Positions 45,469 through 54,588 are shown, counted from the first letter of the stretch. The stretch is DNA of 64,000 bases from Chitinispirillaceae bacterium (GCA_016929595.1 JAFGIN010000001.1:1-64000); one strand, 5' to 3'. Numbers and translations are program-made. Notes: generated from the sequence alone by a model not told the origin.

Positions 45469-46383
45469 TTAATATAAATCGCTTGGATAGTATTTGTGCC
45501 AATCCCAACTAAAATTTGCATTAGTATTACCTGAAGCTGAGTTCAGTGACCCACTTGGTTTTCCATTTGTTGTGTTTCGAACAATCGAATTTTTATCCAA
45601 GCTACCCTTCTGTAAACGACAATCATTAAATCCGATTAAGTTATTATTGGCTCTACAACTTTTTGCCATGCCCGTAACCCACCATAACTCAAATCCTATT
45701 ACACTGTAATTTGCATGAGTAGTAGTTTGATGTGCTTCTTGACTGTAGGCAATATCTATTCCATATAGGCTATTATAGTCAGCAGATGTATGCGAAATAG
45801 TATTATACATCCCATAAGGAGTATCCCAATGTTTATTATCATCTAAAAGGCCACAATCAAAAATGCCACACCTTCCGGAATAGTTAGCGTCGACGGCATC
45901 AATATTTACGTATGTGGAAAGATATAAGGTGATCGCATCATAATTGTCTGCATGTGCATCAACATCAAATATTCTTACATGATTGCATTGGTTCACATAA
46001 ATGCCAAAAGTTGATCCATTTATCCTATTTATATCCTCAATATTAACATAGCTACACTGGTGAAGTAGCACAGCATGATTGCCAGTACTGACTATTTTGT
46101 TACCATTTTTAACGGTTATATCACGTTGGTTCGCTGCTATTATTAGGCCAACATTACTGCCAGAGTAAATACTTTTGTCGTTCAAGTTAATTGTAATAGC
46201 GCGATGCGGATTAGTGTTATTATAAATTATTAAAGACTCATACAAAGTCCCAGGCAGTGTATAATTGTCAGATACTACCAATGAATGCGAGTTCTGGACA
46301 ATTAAAAAAACAACTGACAACGTACATATGGTTTTAGAGATTGACGTGAATGCTGAAGAACATTGCTTACGATCCTTTTTCAC
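45469..46383 (-). CDS. secreted right-handed beta-helix protein
   Basis: 304 residues. The N-terminal signal segment (~17-34) follows a basic stretch. The body is a series of ~22-residue turns such as NHAVLLHQCSYVNIEDINRI and FGIYVNQCNHVRIFDVDAHA, typical of PbH1/NosD-like parallel beta-helices found in polysaccharide lyases and surface proteins. No catalytic residues are evident. Probably extracellular or periplasmic. It is isolated between an IS element and the split foldase gene. Confidence 0.75.
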   Translation of the reverse strand: MKKDRKQCSSAFTSISKTICTLSVVFLIVQNSHSLVVSDNYTLPGTLYESLIIYNNTNPHRAITINLNDKSIYSGSNVGLIIAANQRDITVKNGNKIVSTGNHAVLLHQCSYVNIEDINRINGSTFGIYVNQCNHVRIFDVDAHADNYDAITLYLSTYVNIDAVDANYSGRCGIFDCGLLDDNKHWDTPYGMYNTISHTSADYNSLYGIDIAYSQEAHQTTTHANYSVIGFELWWVTGMAKSCRANNNLIGFNDCRLQKGSLDKNSIVRNTTNGKPSGSLNSASGNTNANFSWDWHKYYPSDLY

Positions 46384-46568
46384 AAGAACTCCTTTTTTAA
46401 AAATAAATGGTATTAAAGATTAATGTATAATGGCTTTCTCACCTCCGGATGTGATTAAACCTCTACATTATTATAACTGATAATTAAAGTGCTTAAAAAA
46501 ACATGTTGAATGAACTTTAATTTAATTCATAAATAGCTTTCCAGTACATTCGTGTTATTAACAGCGCA

Positions 46569-47648
46569 TTATGATCCTCCGCTGAAAAGAAGTGTCCGAT
46601 TGATTGATAACTTATTTATCCATTCTTCGCTCTGTACTCTGTCTCTTTCAAGTATCAGTTCGAATTTTTTCTGGTTTGAAAGAATTTTTGTATTGTTGTC
46701 ATATCTGCCTCCTGGAAAGAATTGAACTAATTTATTCTTCAGAAGATTCTGATAGTCTTCCGCTGAAAGGGCATCGATTTCTTTTTGAATATTCAAACAG
46801 TAAGCCTTTGAGAGCAATTCGTTTTCTAATATTTTTTTCCCGGATTCTAAGGAAACTAATTTATCGAAGGGAAACGATTGTATTTCTAATTTACTAAAAA
46901 TGAAATCTTTTACAAGGGTAAAGGGAATTGATTTGTTTCCATGAATACAACTGTTAATAGAAAAATACCATCTCCCAAGCTCAGTGCACAAGGGACCTAT
47001 AAATTGCCTTTTGTTATTAGAGTGGTAACTTTTTAACAATAGGGTAGAAACAGAAACTGGAAGGTCATGAGTAAATAAAATTAACGGATTGTAATTTGAA
47101 GTATCGCTTGTAATTAAATTCTGTTTTTCTTCATCACTCATTGCAGATAATAATACGTTACTATCAAATGGCACCAACCATGCGCGAGATAAAATCGTAT
47201 CAGGCGTTCTAAAATAATCGGAATGTTTTTTATAGTACTCTAACGCACGAATACTGTCAGGCTTTCCCTCAGCTTGTTTTTTTTCTTCATCAATTAAATA
47301 GACAAGTTTATCGCGTGATTCTTCAAAGACTACCTTATGACGTTTCTTACTTCCTGTAACTCTAATAAGAAAAAAACCGTATGGAGTCGATAGCAATTTG
47401 TATTCCTGGATTTTCAGTGATTTAGCAGATAATGCTATCGTATCAGGCAAGTTTTCGGTTGTGGTAACCATCCATGGTATAGATTTTAAAAATGAAATTT
47501 TCTTTGCGCCCTTGTCTTTACCTGGATCTGAATCAATTCTTATTAGCTTATTATAAAGAGAAGTGATGTATGACGAATCTGTTGATCCTATTATATTGTC
47601 GCTTTTTTTCTTCTTTCTCACAAAAAAAGCGACAATAATATTTGTCAT
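46569..47648 (-). CDS. SurA-like foldase, C-terminal frame
   Basis: 359 codons in a frame shifted relative to the upstream ORF, overlapping it by ~98 bases. KSIPWMVTTTENLPDTIALSAKSLKIQEYKLLSTPYGFFLIRVTG resembles a parvulin-type rotamase domain, followed by a helical C-terminal region. It lacks a signal peptide of its own, so it should be the second half of the same protein as the ORF at 47551-48573. Either the gene is disrupted or the frames are joined at the homopolymer/hairpin region 47596-47635. The long quoted stretch spans ~residues 56-99 of this frame and is given here in overview only. Confidence 0.55.
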   Translation of the reverse strand: MTNIIVAFFVRKKKKSDNIIGSTDSSYITSLYNKLIRIDSDPGKDKGAKKISFLKSIPWMVTTTENLPDTIALSAKSLKIQEYKLLSTPYGFFLIRVTGSKKRHKVVFEESRDKLVYLIDEEKKQAEGKPDSIRALEYYKKHSDYFRTPDTILSRAWLVPFDSNVLLSAMSDEEKQNLITSDTSNYNPLILFTHDLPVSVSTLLLKSYHSNNKRQFIGPLCTELGRWYFSINSCIHGNKSIPFTLVKDFIFSKLEIQSFPFDKLVSLESGKKILENELLSKAYCLNIQKEIDALSAEDYQNLLKNKLVQFFPGGRYDNNTKILSNQKKFELILERDRVQSEEWINKLSINRTLLFSGGS

Positions 47649-48573
47649 ATATATTCATAAGTAATTGATCGTCGTACTGGTCAAAATTTGGATGCCATTG
47701 TTGTAGTGTTTTTGATTCAACAATTTTAATTTGTTTGTCAATTATAGCATGATTAATAATACTTTTGTCTTTAATTTTTCGGCTCAAATATAGATCTTTT
47801 AACAGCATGTTTAAAAGCATGCTTCTGGCTGAATCAAGTCTGATCTCACGAGGGATAGGTTGCTTTATAGAAAAAACATTAAAATCTTCAACTGATACGA
47901 GGCAACTGGCGTTATCAGAATCAGTTACAAGGCACTGCTGAGAATCCGCATTAATTGAAATTTCTTCAATAGACCATGGTTCTTCACTTTTGGCTAATCT
48001 TTCTTTTCTTTCTTTCCTACGAATTGAGATTATTTGTGTAATTAAAGAATTGACCGTATCCATTGAAAAAAGTGCTTTGGATCTGAGAATAGGGTAAATT
48101 GTTTCCTGCTTTGGTGGTGTAAAAGGATATTTAGTGACAAGATCGTTATAAACCGCTTCTATTTCTAAAGGTGAAGGCGTTATATTCTTTATTTCTGTAA
48201 AATATTTCTCTATAATGATTTCATCCTGTACCGTTTTTGTTTCAATGGTGATATTCGGAAAAACATTTTGGTAAAGAGTCGTTCTGTCTTTACATTCTAT
48301 TTGCGTTGTGGAAATGTTCTGTGATAATGCAAGATCCAAAAGACAATAATTTCTATTTTGTAGACGTTTCCAACTAAAATACAATCTTTCAAGTATGACT
48401 GTAGCTGAGTCACGCAGTTCTTCAGCCTCCAAGAATTTCACTGCGGTATCTGCCTTGTTTCCTTTTAAAATCGGATCCCCCAACAAGCTCAGCTCTTCGG
48501 AAAATGATACTTGTACCAAAATTGTGACGACAAGCCAAATTAAGGAATTGTATAATAAAGTAATGTTTTTCAA
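47551..48573 (-). CDS. SurA-like foldase, N-terminal frame
   Basis: 340 codons with a signal peptide (~1-25, ending near SFSEEL). The protein then runs as helices resembling the SurA N-terminal chaperone region (AVYNDLVTKYPF... type spacing). It runs out of its true frame near 47.6 kb, where a perfect 16-bp inverted repeat (47594-47609 with 47622-47637) with T7 and A7 tracts lies. The last ~25 codons are probably read in the wrong frame. It would be a periplasmic chaperone for outer-membrane or secreted proteins. Confidence 0.55.
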   Translation of the reverse strand: MKNITLLYNSLIWLVVTILVQVSFSEELSLLGDPILKGNKADTAVKFLEAEELRDSATVILERLYFSWKRLQNRNYCLLDLALSQNISTTQIECKDRTTLYQNVFPNITIETKTVQDEIIIEKYFTEIKNITPSPLEIEAVYNDLVTKYPFTPPKQETIYPILRSKALFSMDTVNSLITQIISIRRKERKERLAKSEEPWSIEEISINADSQQCLVTDSDNASCLVSVEDFNVFSIKQPIPREIRLDSARSMLLNMLLKDLYLSRKIKDKSIINHAIIDKQIKIVESKTLQQWHPNFDQYDDQLLMNIYDKYYCRFFCEKEEKKRQYNRINRFVIHHFSL

Positions 48574-49102
48574 TGCAATATCCTTTGCTGCGTTGTTCCT
48601 ATAAATAGCCGGCTGCCAGGCATTTTAATCTACTAAAACTTACAATACCGATTATTCTAGTAGGTTTTGTATTCATTTTTTTTCTTTCAGAATAGAGTTT
48701 GGGGGTTTTATATTCGTAATCCCCGGAAATACAATGTAACTGCATTAGCGCCAAAATATCTACCTCATCATAATTTTTCTTTGTTACTATAGAAACAATC
48801 AGCTATCGATTACTATAGCACAAGAACCATTTACAAAGGTCATGTTTCCACCATCTCAACAGACTGCTAATTACTGAGTACTGTTATTGAGCAAACATGT
48901 ACATACTTTGCGCTTTCCATGTACATAATGAATACACATTCGACAACTGATTATCCAAACAATCATATAATTAAGAATAAAATTACTTTCGCTTTAATTG
49001 TAAATCAATGAAATCCAGTCCTCCAGCCGGGAGGACATACAAAGGGGGGGAAACAGGAAACCTTCAGAGCAGTTAACGATCTGGATGGATCGTGAGGAGT
49101 GG
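48574..49102. other. intergenic region
   Basis: 529 bases between two minus-strand genes, holding the promoter of the SurA-like gene. It contains a GTCCTCC/GGAGGAC hairpin (49023-49041) that could end the LamG gene transcript, but no U-run follows on the minus strand. No gene seen. Confidence 0.4.
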
Positions 49103-50407
49103 TTAAGGAGAAATAGTCGAGATGCGGACTTCGTCTATTATACCATTGAAATACATTGCCCGGTCGTTATACCTTCTGCCGACTGCACAGGTATCAATAC
49201 CCTGATAATGGATGCTGCCACTATACGGTGTTACAGCCTTCATTTCACCATCGACACTTATTGACACCATCGAACCGTCAAACATGCCTGTCAGTGTGTA
49301 CCAGGTACCGATTTCGAGCCCATTTGGAGAAAGTGCCAGTTGCCAGCCGTTAGCAGTTCCGATCGCAAACTCCGGACAACCTGTTGAATCGGAAAGGCGC
49401 AATTCATATCCGTAGGTTTGGCGGAGCCCGAAACCGTTTGTTGAAACGATCATCTCATGCGCACGGTTACCTCCATCCTTCACAGGAAGAGTATTTGCCA
49501 GCACAACGGCTTCCACCTTAACATATGGTGTGAAAAACGCCGCCTTCGGAAATATATAGACGTACCCGGTATCGCTCAGGTCAATCGCATTGCTGTACCG
49601 CCCTAAGACAATGTTCACCGGATCAACAATAGTGAGATGATACCCGTTTCCAGAAAAATCGGTAATGATACCACCAGCCCTGTCATTAAATGCCCATTGA
49701 GCAATTGTGAATGAGTCGGTAGCGAACCCCAACGAATCTGCATACGCTACCGAATCTGCATACGCTATTGAATCCTCAAGTAAAAGACTGTTCGTCGTAT
49801 CACCCGGTTCGACATTCAACTCAAGATTGTCGTAAATTGAATTGACAAGGTTCACTCCGTCAACAGCCGAAACAGTATACGTTCCGGCAGGTATATTCCG
49901 TGAAGAGTAGTAGCCAGCAGTATCGACTGCTATCATGTAATCCAGCTCACGTATATAAAGGCTGTCGACGATGTCTCTTACTGACACATCCACCCGGCCA
50001 GAAAGTTTGCCGAGCGGCTCACAGATTAGATAGGGGAGAACAGCATTTTTCTCATCCTGATCAAGAATAATAGAAGTATATGCCCCCCGGTTTTCAGATG
50101 TGGTTACCTCGATGTGATATTTGGAAAATGCCAGATTCCTGAAAAAAAAGCGTCCCTGTTTTTCCGTATACGTAGTATCACTCAGCATTCTGTTTATTTC
50201 GTAATTCAACCGTTTGGCAAGTGTTCTGCCTCCAGAAGCGTTCTCATACCGCAGGACCACCATAGCATTTTCAAACGGGATGCTGTCCTGACCTAGTACA
50301 GTTCCCGAAAGTGAACCGCTCTCCGTTAACGTTCCGGCAGTGGTAAAGACACATCGGAGCGAGGAAATTAACGTTATAACCATCAGTAACATCGTTATCC
50401 GGAGCAT
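49103..50407 (-). CDS. secreted carboxypeptidase-regulatory/LamG protein
   Basis: 434 residues. Signal peptide ~1-24. Two carboxypeptidase-regulatory-like beta sandwiches follow (~30-210; GSLSGTVLGQDSIPFENAMV and GKLSGRVDVSVRDIVDSLYI), a short SIAYADSVAYADS repeat, and a C-terminal LamG/concanavalin-like domain (~225-434; AQWAFNDRAGG..., YFNGIIDEVRIS). A cell-surface or extracellular carbohydrate-binding role is likely. The ATG overlaps the stop of the upstream regulator (TAATG), so the two are co-translated. Confidence 0.8.
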   Translation of the reverse strand: MLRITMLLMVITLISSLRCVFTTAGTLTESGSLSGTVLGQDSIPFENAMVVLRYENASGGRTLAKRLNYEINRMLSDTTYTEKQGRFFFRNLAFSKYHIEVTTSENRGAYTSIILDQDEKNAVLPYLICEPLGKLSGRVDVSVRDIVDSLYIRELDYMIAVDTAGYYSSRNIPAGTYTVSAVDGVNLVNSIYDNLELNVEPGDTTNSLLLEDSIAYADSVAYADSLGFATDSFTIAQWAFNDRAGGIITDFSGNGYHLTIVDPVNIVLGRYSNAIDLSDTGYVYIFPKAAFFTPYVKVEAVVLANTLPVKDGGNRAHEMIVSTNGFGLRQTYGYELRLSDSTGCPEFAIGTANGWQLALSPNGLEIGTWYTLTGMFDGSMVSISVDGEMKAVTPYSGSIHYQGIDTCAVGRRYNDRAMYFNGIIDEVRISTISP

Positions 50408-51234
50408 TATCCACTCTGCCTGCTTAAATGGGTGATCAGTTCAAAGACTTTCTTTCCCTGCCTGTCATCCTCGTGTGCAACCGACAGGATGGCTTTTTTA
50501 ACCTGATCCACCTGAGACAGAACCCGTTTGAATGCAGCTGGAGAAACAGCAAATGTAAGTGTCGCGGTTTTATGGTCATCAGGTCGTGAAACGATCCTCT
50601 CTTTCGCCCGATCCAGAGAGCCAAGCTGGTACTGTTCAATTAGTGTACGCTGCACATTCGGGTCGGTGGCTACGTTTTTTTCAACCACATTGTAATATCC
50701 GGATGCATCCTTTTCGATAAGTTGCAGTCGTTCCAGGAGTTTTACCGATTCTTTCACCTGGGCAGTAGTTATCTCGGGAATCAAAAGAGAAGCAAGCTCA
50801 GTGAAATTGTTTTTCAGCCGGAAATCCTCCAGTTTTTCCCTTATCACCGGATGATACCAGGTTGTAAAGTAGGCATAGCAATCTTCGGGGATGACCTTTT
50901 TTGGAGCATTATTCATTTTGACCAGTTGATCCTGCCAGTATTCCCTTCGATCGGGATTTGCCGCCTGATTATAGTTTATCAGAACCCGCAGGTAATTTGC
51001 TTCATCAGGTGAAAGTTCAAACAAGATTATAAGTTTTTCGATGGTTACGGGGCTAATGTTTTTTCTGCCGCTGGTAATGTTGTTAAAATAACTGCGTGAG
51101 TTCTTCATCCCCAAACGATGACAGATGTAATAGTGAGTGAACCCGGGATCAGTCTGAATACGGACCGAGCGGTAATCGAGCATGTATTTACGGAAATCAA
51201 GGTAATTAAAAACACTCGGTAGAGCGGTATTCAT
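50407..51234 (-). CDS. TIGR02147-family regulator
   Basis: 275 residues. FNYLDFRKYMLDYRSVRI at the N terminus, a helix-turn-helix-like LGMKNSRSYFNNITSGRKNI (~41-60) and the DUF4423-type C-terminal part with YFTTWYHPVIREKL mark the family expanded in Fibrobacter succinogenes. Probably a DNA-binding regulator. It overlaps the LamG gene by one base, and such regulator-plus-secreted-protein pairs suggest local control of a surface protein. This family is a main reason for suspecting a Fibrobacterota host. Confidence 0.85.
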   Translation of the reverse strand: MNTALPSVFNYLDFRKYMLDYRSVRIQTDPGFTHYYICHRLGMKNSRSYFNNITSGRKNISPVTIEKLIILFELSPDEANYLRVLINYNQAANPDRREYWQDQLVKMNNAPKKVIPEDCYAYFTTWYHPVIREKLEDFRLKNNFTELASLLIPEITTAQVKESVKLLERLQLIEKDASGYYNVVEKNVATDPNVQRTLIEQYQLGSLDRAKERIVSRPDDHKTATLTFAVSPAAFKRVLSQVDQVKKAILSVAHEDDRQGKKVFELITHLSRQSG

Positions 51235-51288
51235 CCGATTGCGCTTTCTCTTATAAACTCACTAGGCCGTTATCATCCATCCAAATGG

Positions 51289-51390
51289 CTGATAGTTTTT
51301 TATCTCTTTTACTTGTAAGTTTAATATAGTGCTTGGATTGGCTTTAAACAACTATTGTTTACTGAAATTTCAGGAGAAATTAGCCAGGAT
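51289..51390. repeat. dispersed repeat, copy C
   Basis: CTGATAGTTTTTTATC...TACTTGTAAGTTTAATATAGTGCTTGGATTGG...ACAACTATTG...CTGAAATTTCAGGAGAAATTAG. A solo copy upstream of the TIGR02147 gene, with no transposase relic beside it. 51391-51592 is otherwise featureless. Confidence 0.6.
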
Positions 51391-51592
51391 TATTAAAAAA
51401 TAGATCTCCGCGTAACTCAGCGAAAAAGAAGAGGGAAAAGTAGCAATACTCAAAGGTGTTGTAAAACAGATCCGAAAAACCTGGCATCAGGATGATGCAT
51501 ATTACAAATGATTCTATTAATGCATCTGTCATAGTATTTGACATCTCAGTACTGTAACAGAAAATGGCTTGTGGTTTGAAAGGATTGGCCTA

Positions 51593-51914
51593 TTAAATGG
51601 AACTACCATAATCCAGAACAGCATACCTGTAATTAACCGTGCTAAAATAATCGTAGCCCTGAACATACCCGGTTTGCTTATCCTTCACAGTGACAATGGA
51701 ACTATCTCTTTTTACGCTGTAGCTGTAATCATAGTGAGAATACTTTGGACCCAAGCCCCCGGCACTGAGATCGGTAACTCGGTAAAAAGTATAGTCTGTC
51801 TCACCTTTCGGATAAAAATTGAATATTGAAGGATCTGCATAGTCGTATATTAATTCAGCTTCATTAATTGAAATACTGTCAATCCTTGAACGCAGTTTGT
51901 TTTCAGTCGACTTA
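51593..51914 (-). pseudogene. 3' part of a secreted-type gene cut by an IS
   Basis: The minus strand is open for ~107 codons up to the IS boundary. It reads KLRSRIDSISINEAELIYDY, ADPSIFNFYPKGETDYTFYR, then VKRDSSIVTVKDKQTGYVQG and a C terminus AVLDYGSSI before TAA 51593-51595. No start lies between the IS and this frame. Across the IS, after removing one TTA duplication, the frame continues upstream as GGLDEIFSSSKSTEN (~53837-53870). The gene was therefore interrupted by this IS. The family is not recognised. Confidence 0.65.
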
Positions 51915-51929
51915 GCATTGAGACGAAAA

Positions 51930-52889
51930 TTACTTCACATGAAATGGTTTAATCGTATAATTCCATTTTGGTATGTTTTTCCCAAAAGTAATGTTAATTT
52001 CCTTTTTTTGCTCGCTTGTAATCTTCTGCTTGGTTTCATACAATTTTCGATTTAATATTGCCTTAACTTTTAATCCAGTCTTCGTTACAGTGGTTCTTAT
52101 ATACTTTAAAGCCGTTTCGATAGTACGTAAGGGGATTCCTTCCCAGTTTTTACTTATAGGCCCAAAGAGGCGGTGCTCGATCGGATTCCATTTAGATGCA
52201 CCTGAAGGATAATGACATACCGTAACAGAAATTTTATATTGATCCGACAGTTTTTTTTGCAAATAGTATTTCCACATTGTACTTTTTGCTGCGTTGCTTC
52301 CACTACTGTCAGCAAGTATCAGTATTTTATCTGAGTTTTTATACTCAATGGAACCTTCCTGTTTCCACCAACATTCGATTGATTCAACTGCAAATTCAGG
52401 AGTGTCATGGGAGATACCAACACATACAAAACCCTTGTTTTTATTAACGTCGTATAATCCACGAGGTATTCCTTTGCCTGTTGCTGTGGACGAAAAATCA
52501 TGGTCATTTACCGGTCTTGCTTCACGTTCCCACGTTTTTCCTGCATTTTTGAAATTTCCTATTATTTCCTTCTTTTTTGTATCTACACTGATAACCGGAT
52601 ATCCTTTTTTTGTAAACTGCTCTCTCATTTTTCTGATATAACAGAATTGCTGATTACGCAAAAGTCGCTTTTCTTTCGTTTCGTTACCAGTACCAAGCAT
52701 TTTACGGTTTCCATGAAGTGAAAACTTCATTTTTTTCAATAGTGTACCTACAGTCGTTCTGCTTATGTTAATACCTGTCCTTCGGAGTTGTTGTGCTATC
52801 TTCATGCGAGTCTTTCGTGTCCAATGCAAACCACTTATAGGATCACCCGCAACATCATGTTTCATTATCTCATCTATCGCATTGATCAC
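51930..52889 (-). CDS. ISAzo13-family transposase, catalytic frame
   Basis: 319 codons: GDPISGLHWTRKTRMKIAQQ, VISVDTKKKEIIGNFKNAGK, GISHDTPEFAVESIECWW, ILILADSSGSNAAKSTMWK and HYPSGASKWNPIEHRLFGPI carry the family's acidic DDE-type motifs. The stop codon lies inside the terminal inverted repeat. Translation is probably by -1 frameshifting from the upstream frame on a run of eight A (minus strand of 52898-52905). The joint then reads VEKKTPEVINAIDEIMK, a natural family sequence. Confidence 0.9.
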   Translation of the reverse strand: MINAIDEIMKHDVAGDPISGLHWTRKTRMKIAQQLRRTGINISRTTVGTLLKKMKFSLHGNRKMLGTGNETKEKRLLRNQQFCYIRKMREQFTKKGYPVISVDTKKKEIIGNFKNAGKTWEREARPVNDHDFSSTATGKGIPRGLYDVNKNKGFVCVGISHDTPEFAVESIECWWKQEGSIEYKNSDKILILADSSGSNAAKSTMWKYYLQKKLSDQYKISVTVCHYPSGASKWNPIEHRLFGPISKNWEGIPLRTIETALKYIRTTVTKTGLKVKAILNRKLYETKQKITSEQKKEINITFGKNIPKWNYTIKPFHVK

Positions 52890-53656
52890 TTCCGGAGTTT
52901 TTTTTCGACGGTAGTTCGTCCTGCACCTACTCGACGGACTCTGCCTATTTCAATATCCGATTCCAATAATTCTTTTCTGCCTTTTGCTACAGTATGTTGG
53001 TCGACACCTAATAATCGGGCAATTGTAGCATCACCACCGCGTTGGCCCAGTTTGATTGATTCTAATCCCGCATATAACCGACGCTGCTTTTCATCTAGAA
53101 TACTATAAAAGAGAACAATCGCTGCTTTCACTTTCTGATCAACCGAACTGCTGCTGATATCCTGGTTTGCTCTTTGATGACGTAACAATAGCTGCTGACG
53201 TTTACGTGCAGCCTCAGCAGAAGTATAGACATATACTCCATCACATTCCTGCCTTGCAAGTTTTGTTTCCACCCATAATTGCATGAGTGGTTCTTTTACT
53301 TTAACAGATAAAACGGTACGTAATTCTGTGGATGTATACCCTATTTCAGAATTGCAGACCAGATGTTCAACTGTATCTATTAGGTTTCCGAATTTTGAAA
53401 ACAAAATTCCATCTGGTTGCCATAATCCCAAATGGTCAAATTCAGCACAATGCATTAATGAGTAATATTTACCTCGATGTGAACAGCTTGATATGTAGTC
53501 GGCTTCTTTAAGCATACGAAAAATGGTCATCGAAACTGTGGTTCCGGTTATGCTTTTAAGTTCATCGAGTGTAGAATATTTTGTTTTTTCAAGATGTTGT
53601 TTAATGGTATCTGTGTAGAATAGTTTATGGCGCATATTGTTATAATTCCTCCTCAA
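52886..53656 (-). CDS. ISAzo13-family transposase, N-terminal frame
   Basis: 256 codons, of which the last few (after VEKK) are out of frame with the family. It contains the family signature LDEKQRRLYAGLESIKLGQR, a helix-turn-helix DATIARLLGVDQHTVAKG and RRVGAGRTTVEKK. ATG 53656 has a reasonable GAGGAGGAAT upstream; ATG 53635 is also possible. Alone it may act as a DNA-binding regulator; with the frameshift it gives the full transposase. Confidence 0.88.
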   Translation of the reverse strand: MRRNYNNMRHKLFYTDTIKQHLEKTKYSTLDELKSITGTTVSMTIFRMLKEADYISSCSHRGKYYSLMHCAEFDHLGLWQPDGILFSKFGNLIDTVEHLVCNSEIGYTSTELRTVLSVKVKEPLMQLWVETKLARQECDGVYVYTSAEAARKRQQLLLRHQRANQDISSSSVDQKVKAAIVLFYSILDEKQRRLYAGLESIKLGQRGGDATIARLLGVDQHTVAKGRKELLESDIEIGRVRRVGAGRTTVEKKLRK

Positions 53657-54020
53657 TATGTAATATACGTAAGAATTATAACATTATTCAAATGTTTTTA
53701 CTACATAATTAAAAAGAGCTTTGGTAGTGTAATCCTTGAACAATTATTGCAATCTACTTGCTACAAATATTTTTGTTATTTACCTTTTTATGTTATCATT
53801 CTTCCTGTTTTTGTAATTTAATTTTCGTCTCAATGCTTAGACGATGAAAAAATTTCATCCAATCCGCCACGAAGTAATCAGCATACAATCAAGTATAATG
53901 ACAACTATTATTTAAGATCGTTTTTCATTTTTTCCTTTTTTTAGGGCGAATATGAGTTAGTATGGTTTACGATTTGCACACACACCGTGCTAAACAGCCG
54001 AAGTACCTGTGTCGCGCTTG

Positions 54021-54120
54021 CTGATAGGTAATTTGATCTTTTTAACTTATGAGTTTAAAAATAGTGCTTGCATTGGCCGCCCACAACTATTTCGGCTGAA
54101 AATTTCGAGAAAATAGGCAT
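54021..54120. repeat. dispersed repeat, copy B
   Basis: CTGATAGGTAATTTGATC...TTAACTTATGAGTTTAAAAATAGTGCTTGCATTGG...ACAACTATTTCGGCTGAAAATTTCGAGAAAATAGGC. One of the best-preserved copies, without a transposase beside it. Immediately after it, TTGGTCGAGCGGAGTCGAGACGA (~54136-54158) is a REP-like unit related to the one inserted near 39920. Confidence 0.65.
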
Positions 54121-54168
54121 CACAATCGCTCAACGTTGGTCGAGCGGAGTCGAGACGATACAAAGTAC

Positions 54169-54208
54169 AAAAAACCGGCCGTCTGAAAGAACACAGACGA
54201 CCGGTTTA
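54169..54208 (-). terminator. terminator of the amt-glnK operon
   Basis: On the minus strand AACCGGTCGTCTG pairs with CAGACGGCCGGTT (one G-U pair), followed by a T-run (A-run at 54168-54174 on the + strand). It lies 40 bases after the glnK stop. Confidence 0.85.
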
Positions 54209-54246
54209 ATCGGAGGTTACACTAGACACGAAAGGCTGACTGATTA

Positions 54247-54588
54247 CTATCCAATAGCTTCCGGTCCCTCTTCTCCTGTCCTGATTCTGATACACTGGGG
54301 CAAATCGAGAACAAAAATCTTTCCATCACCGATCTTTCCGCTGCGTGCTCCCTTGATTATTGCATCGAAAGTCGGTTTGACAAAGTTGTCGTTAACCGCA
54401 ATTTCGATCCGGACCTTTTTAATAAGATTTATTTCAATAACATTTCCACGATATGATTCGGTATACCCACCCTGCTGACCACAACCGATAACATTCGTCA
54501 CGGTCATCTTCCCCACATTAGCCTCAAACAAAGCTTTTTTCACATCAGGTAATTTTGTCGGCTGTATGATTGCTATTATCATTTTCAT
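54247..54588 (-). CDS. glnK: PII nitrogen regulatory protein (GlnK type)
   Basis: A trimeric sensor of 2-oxoglutarate and ATP/ADP that plugs the ammonium channel. 113 residues: [21 protein letters not shown]-loop [14 protein letters not shown] with Tyr at the usual site (~51), and B-loop/C-loop [14 protein letters not shown] and [13 protein letters not shown]. It follows amt by 17 bases, the conserved order for GlnK. Expected to be expressed under nitrogen limitation from the sigma-54 promoter upstream of the porin gene. Confidence 0.95.
   Translation of the reverse strand: MKMIIAIIQPTKLPDVKKALFEANVGKMTVTNVIGCGQQGGYTESYRGNVIEINLIKKVRIEIAVNDNFVKPTFDAIIKGARSGKIGDGKIFVLDLPQCIRIRTGEEGPEAIG

Larger units (their letters stand above)
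51915..53836 (-). mobile_element. ISAzo13-family insertion sequence
   Basis: Perfect terminal inverted repeats GCATTGAGACGAAAATTA (51915-51932) and its complement (53819-53836), flanked by TTA on both sides (51912-51914 and 53837-53839) as a target duplication. 1.92 kb. It encodes a transposase in two frames joined by a likely programmed frameshift. The unblemished ends suggest a recent insertion. Confidence 0.92.

Noticed and set aside
51569-51829. Plus-strand 86-codon ORF
   Set aside because: The opposite strand carries a more protein-like frame that continues to and across the IS; this ORF is its shadow.
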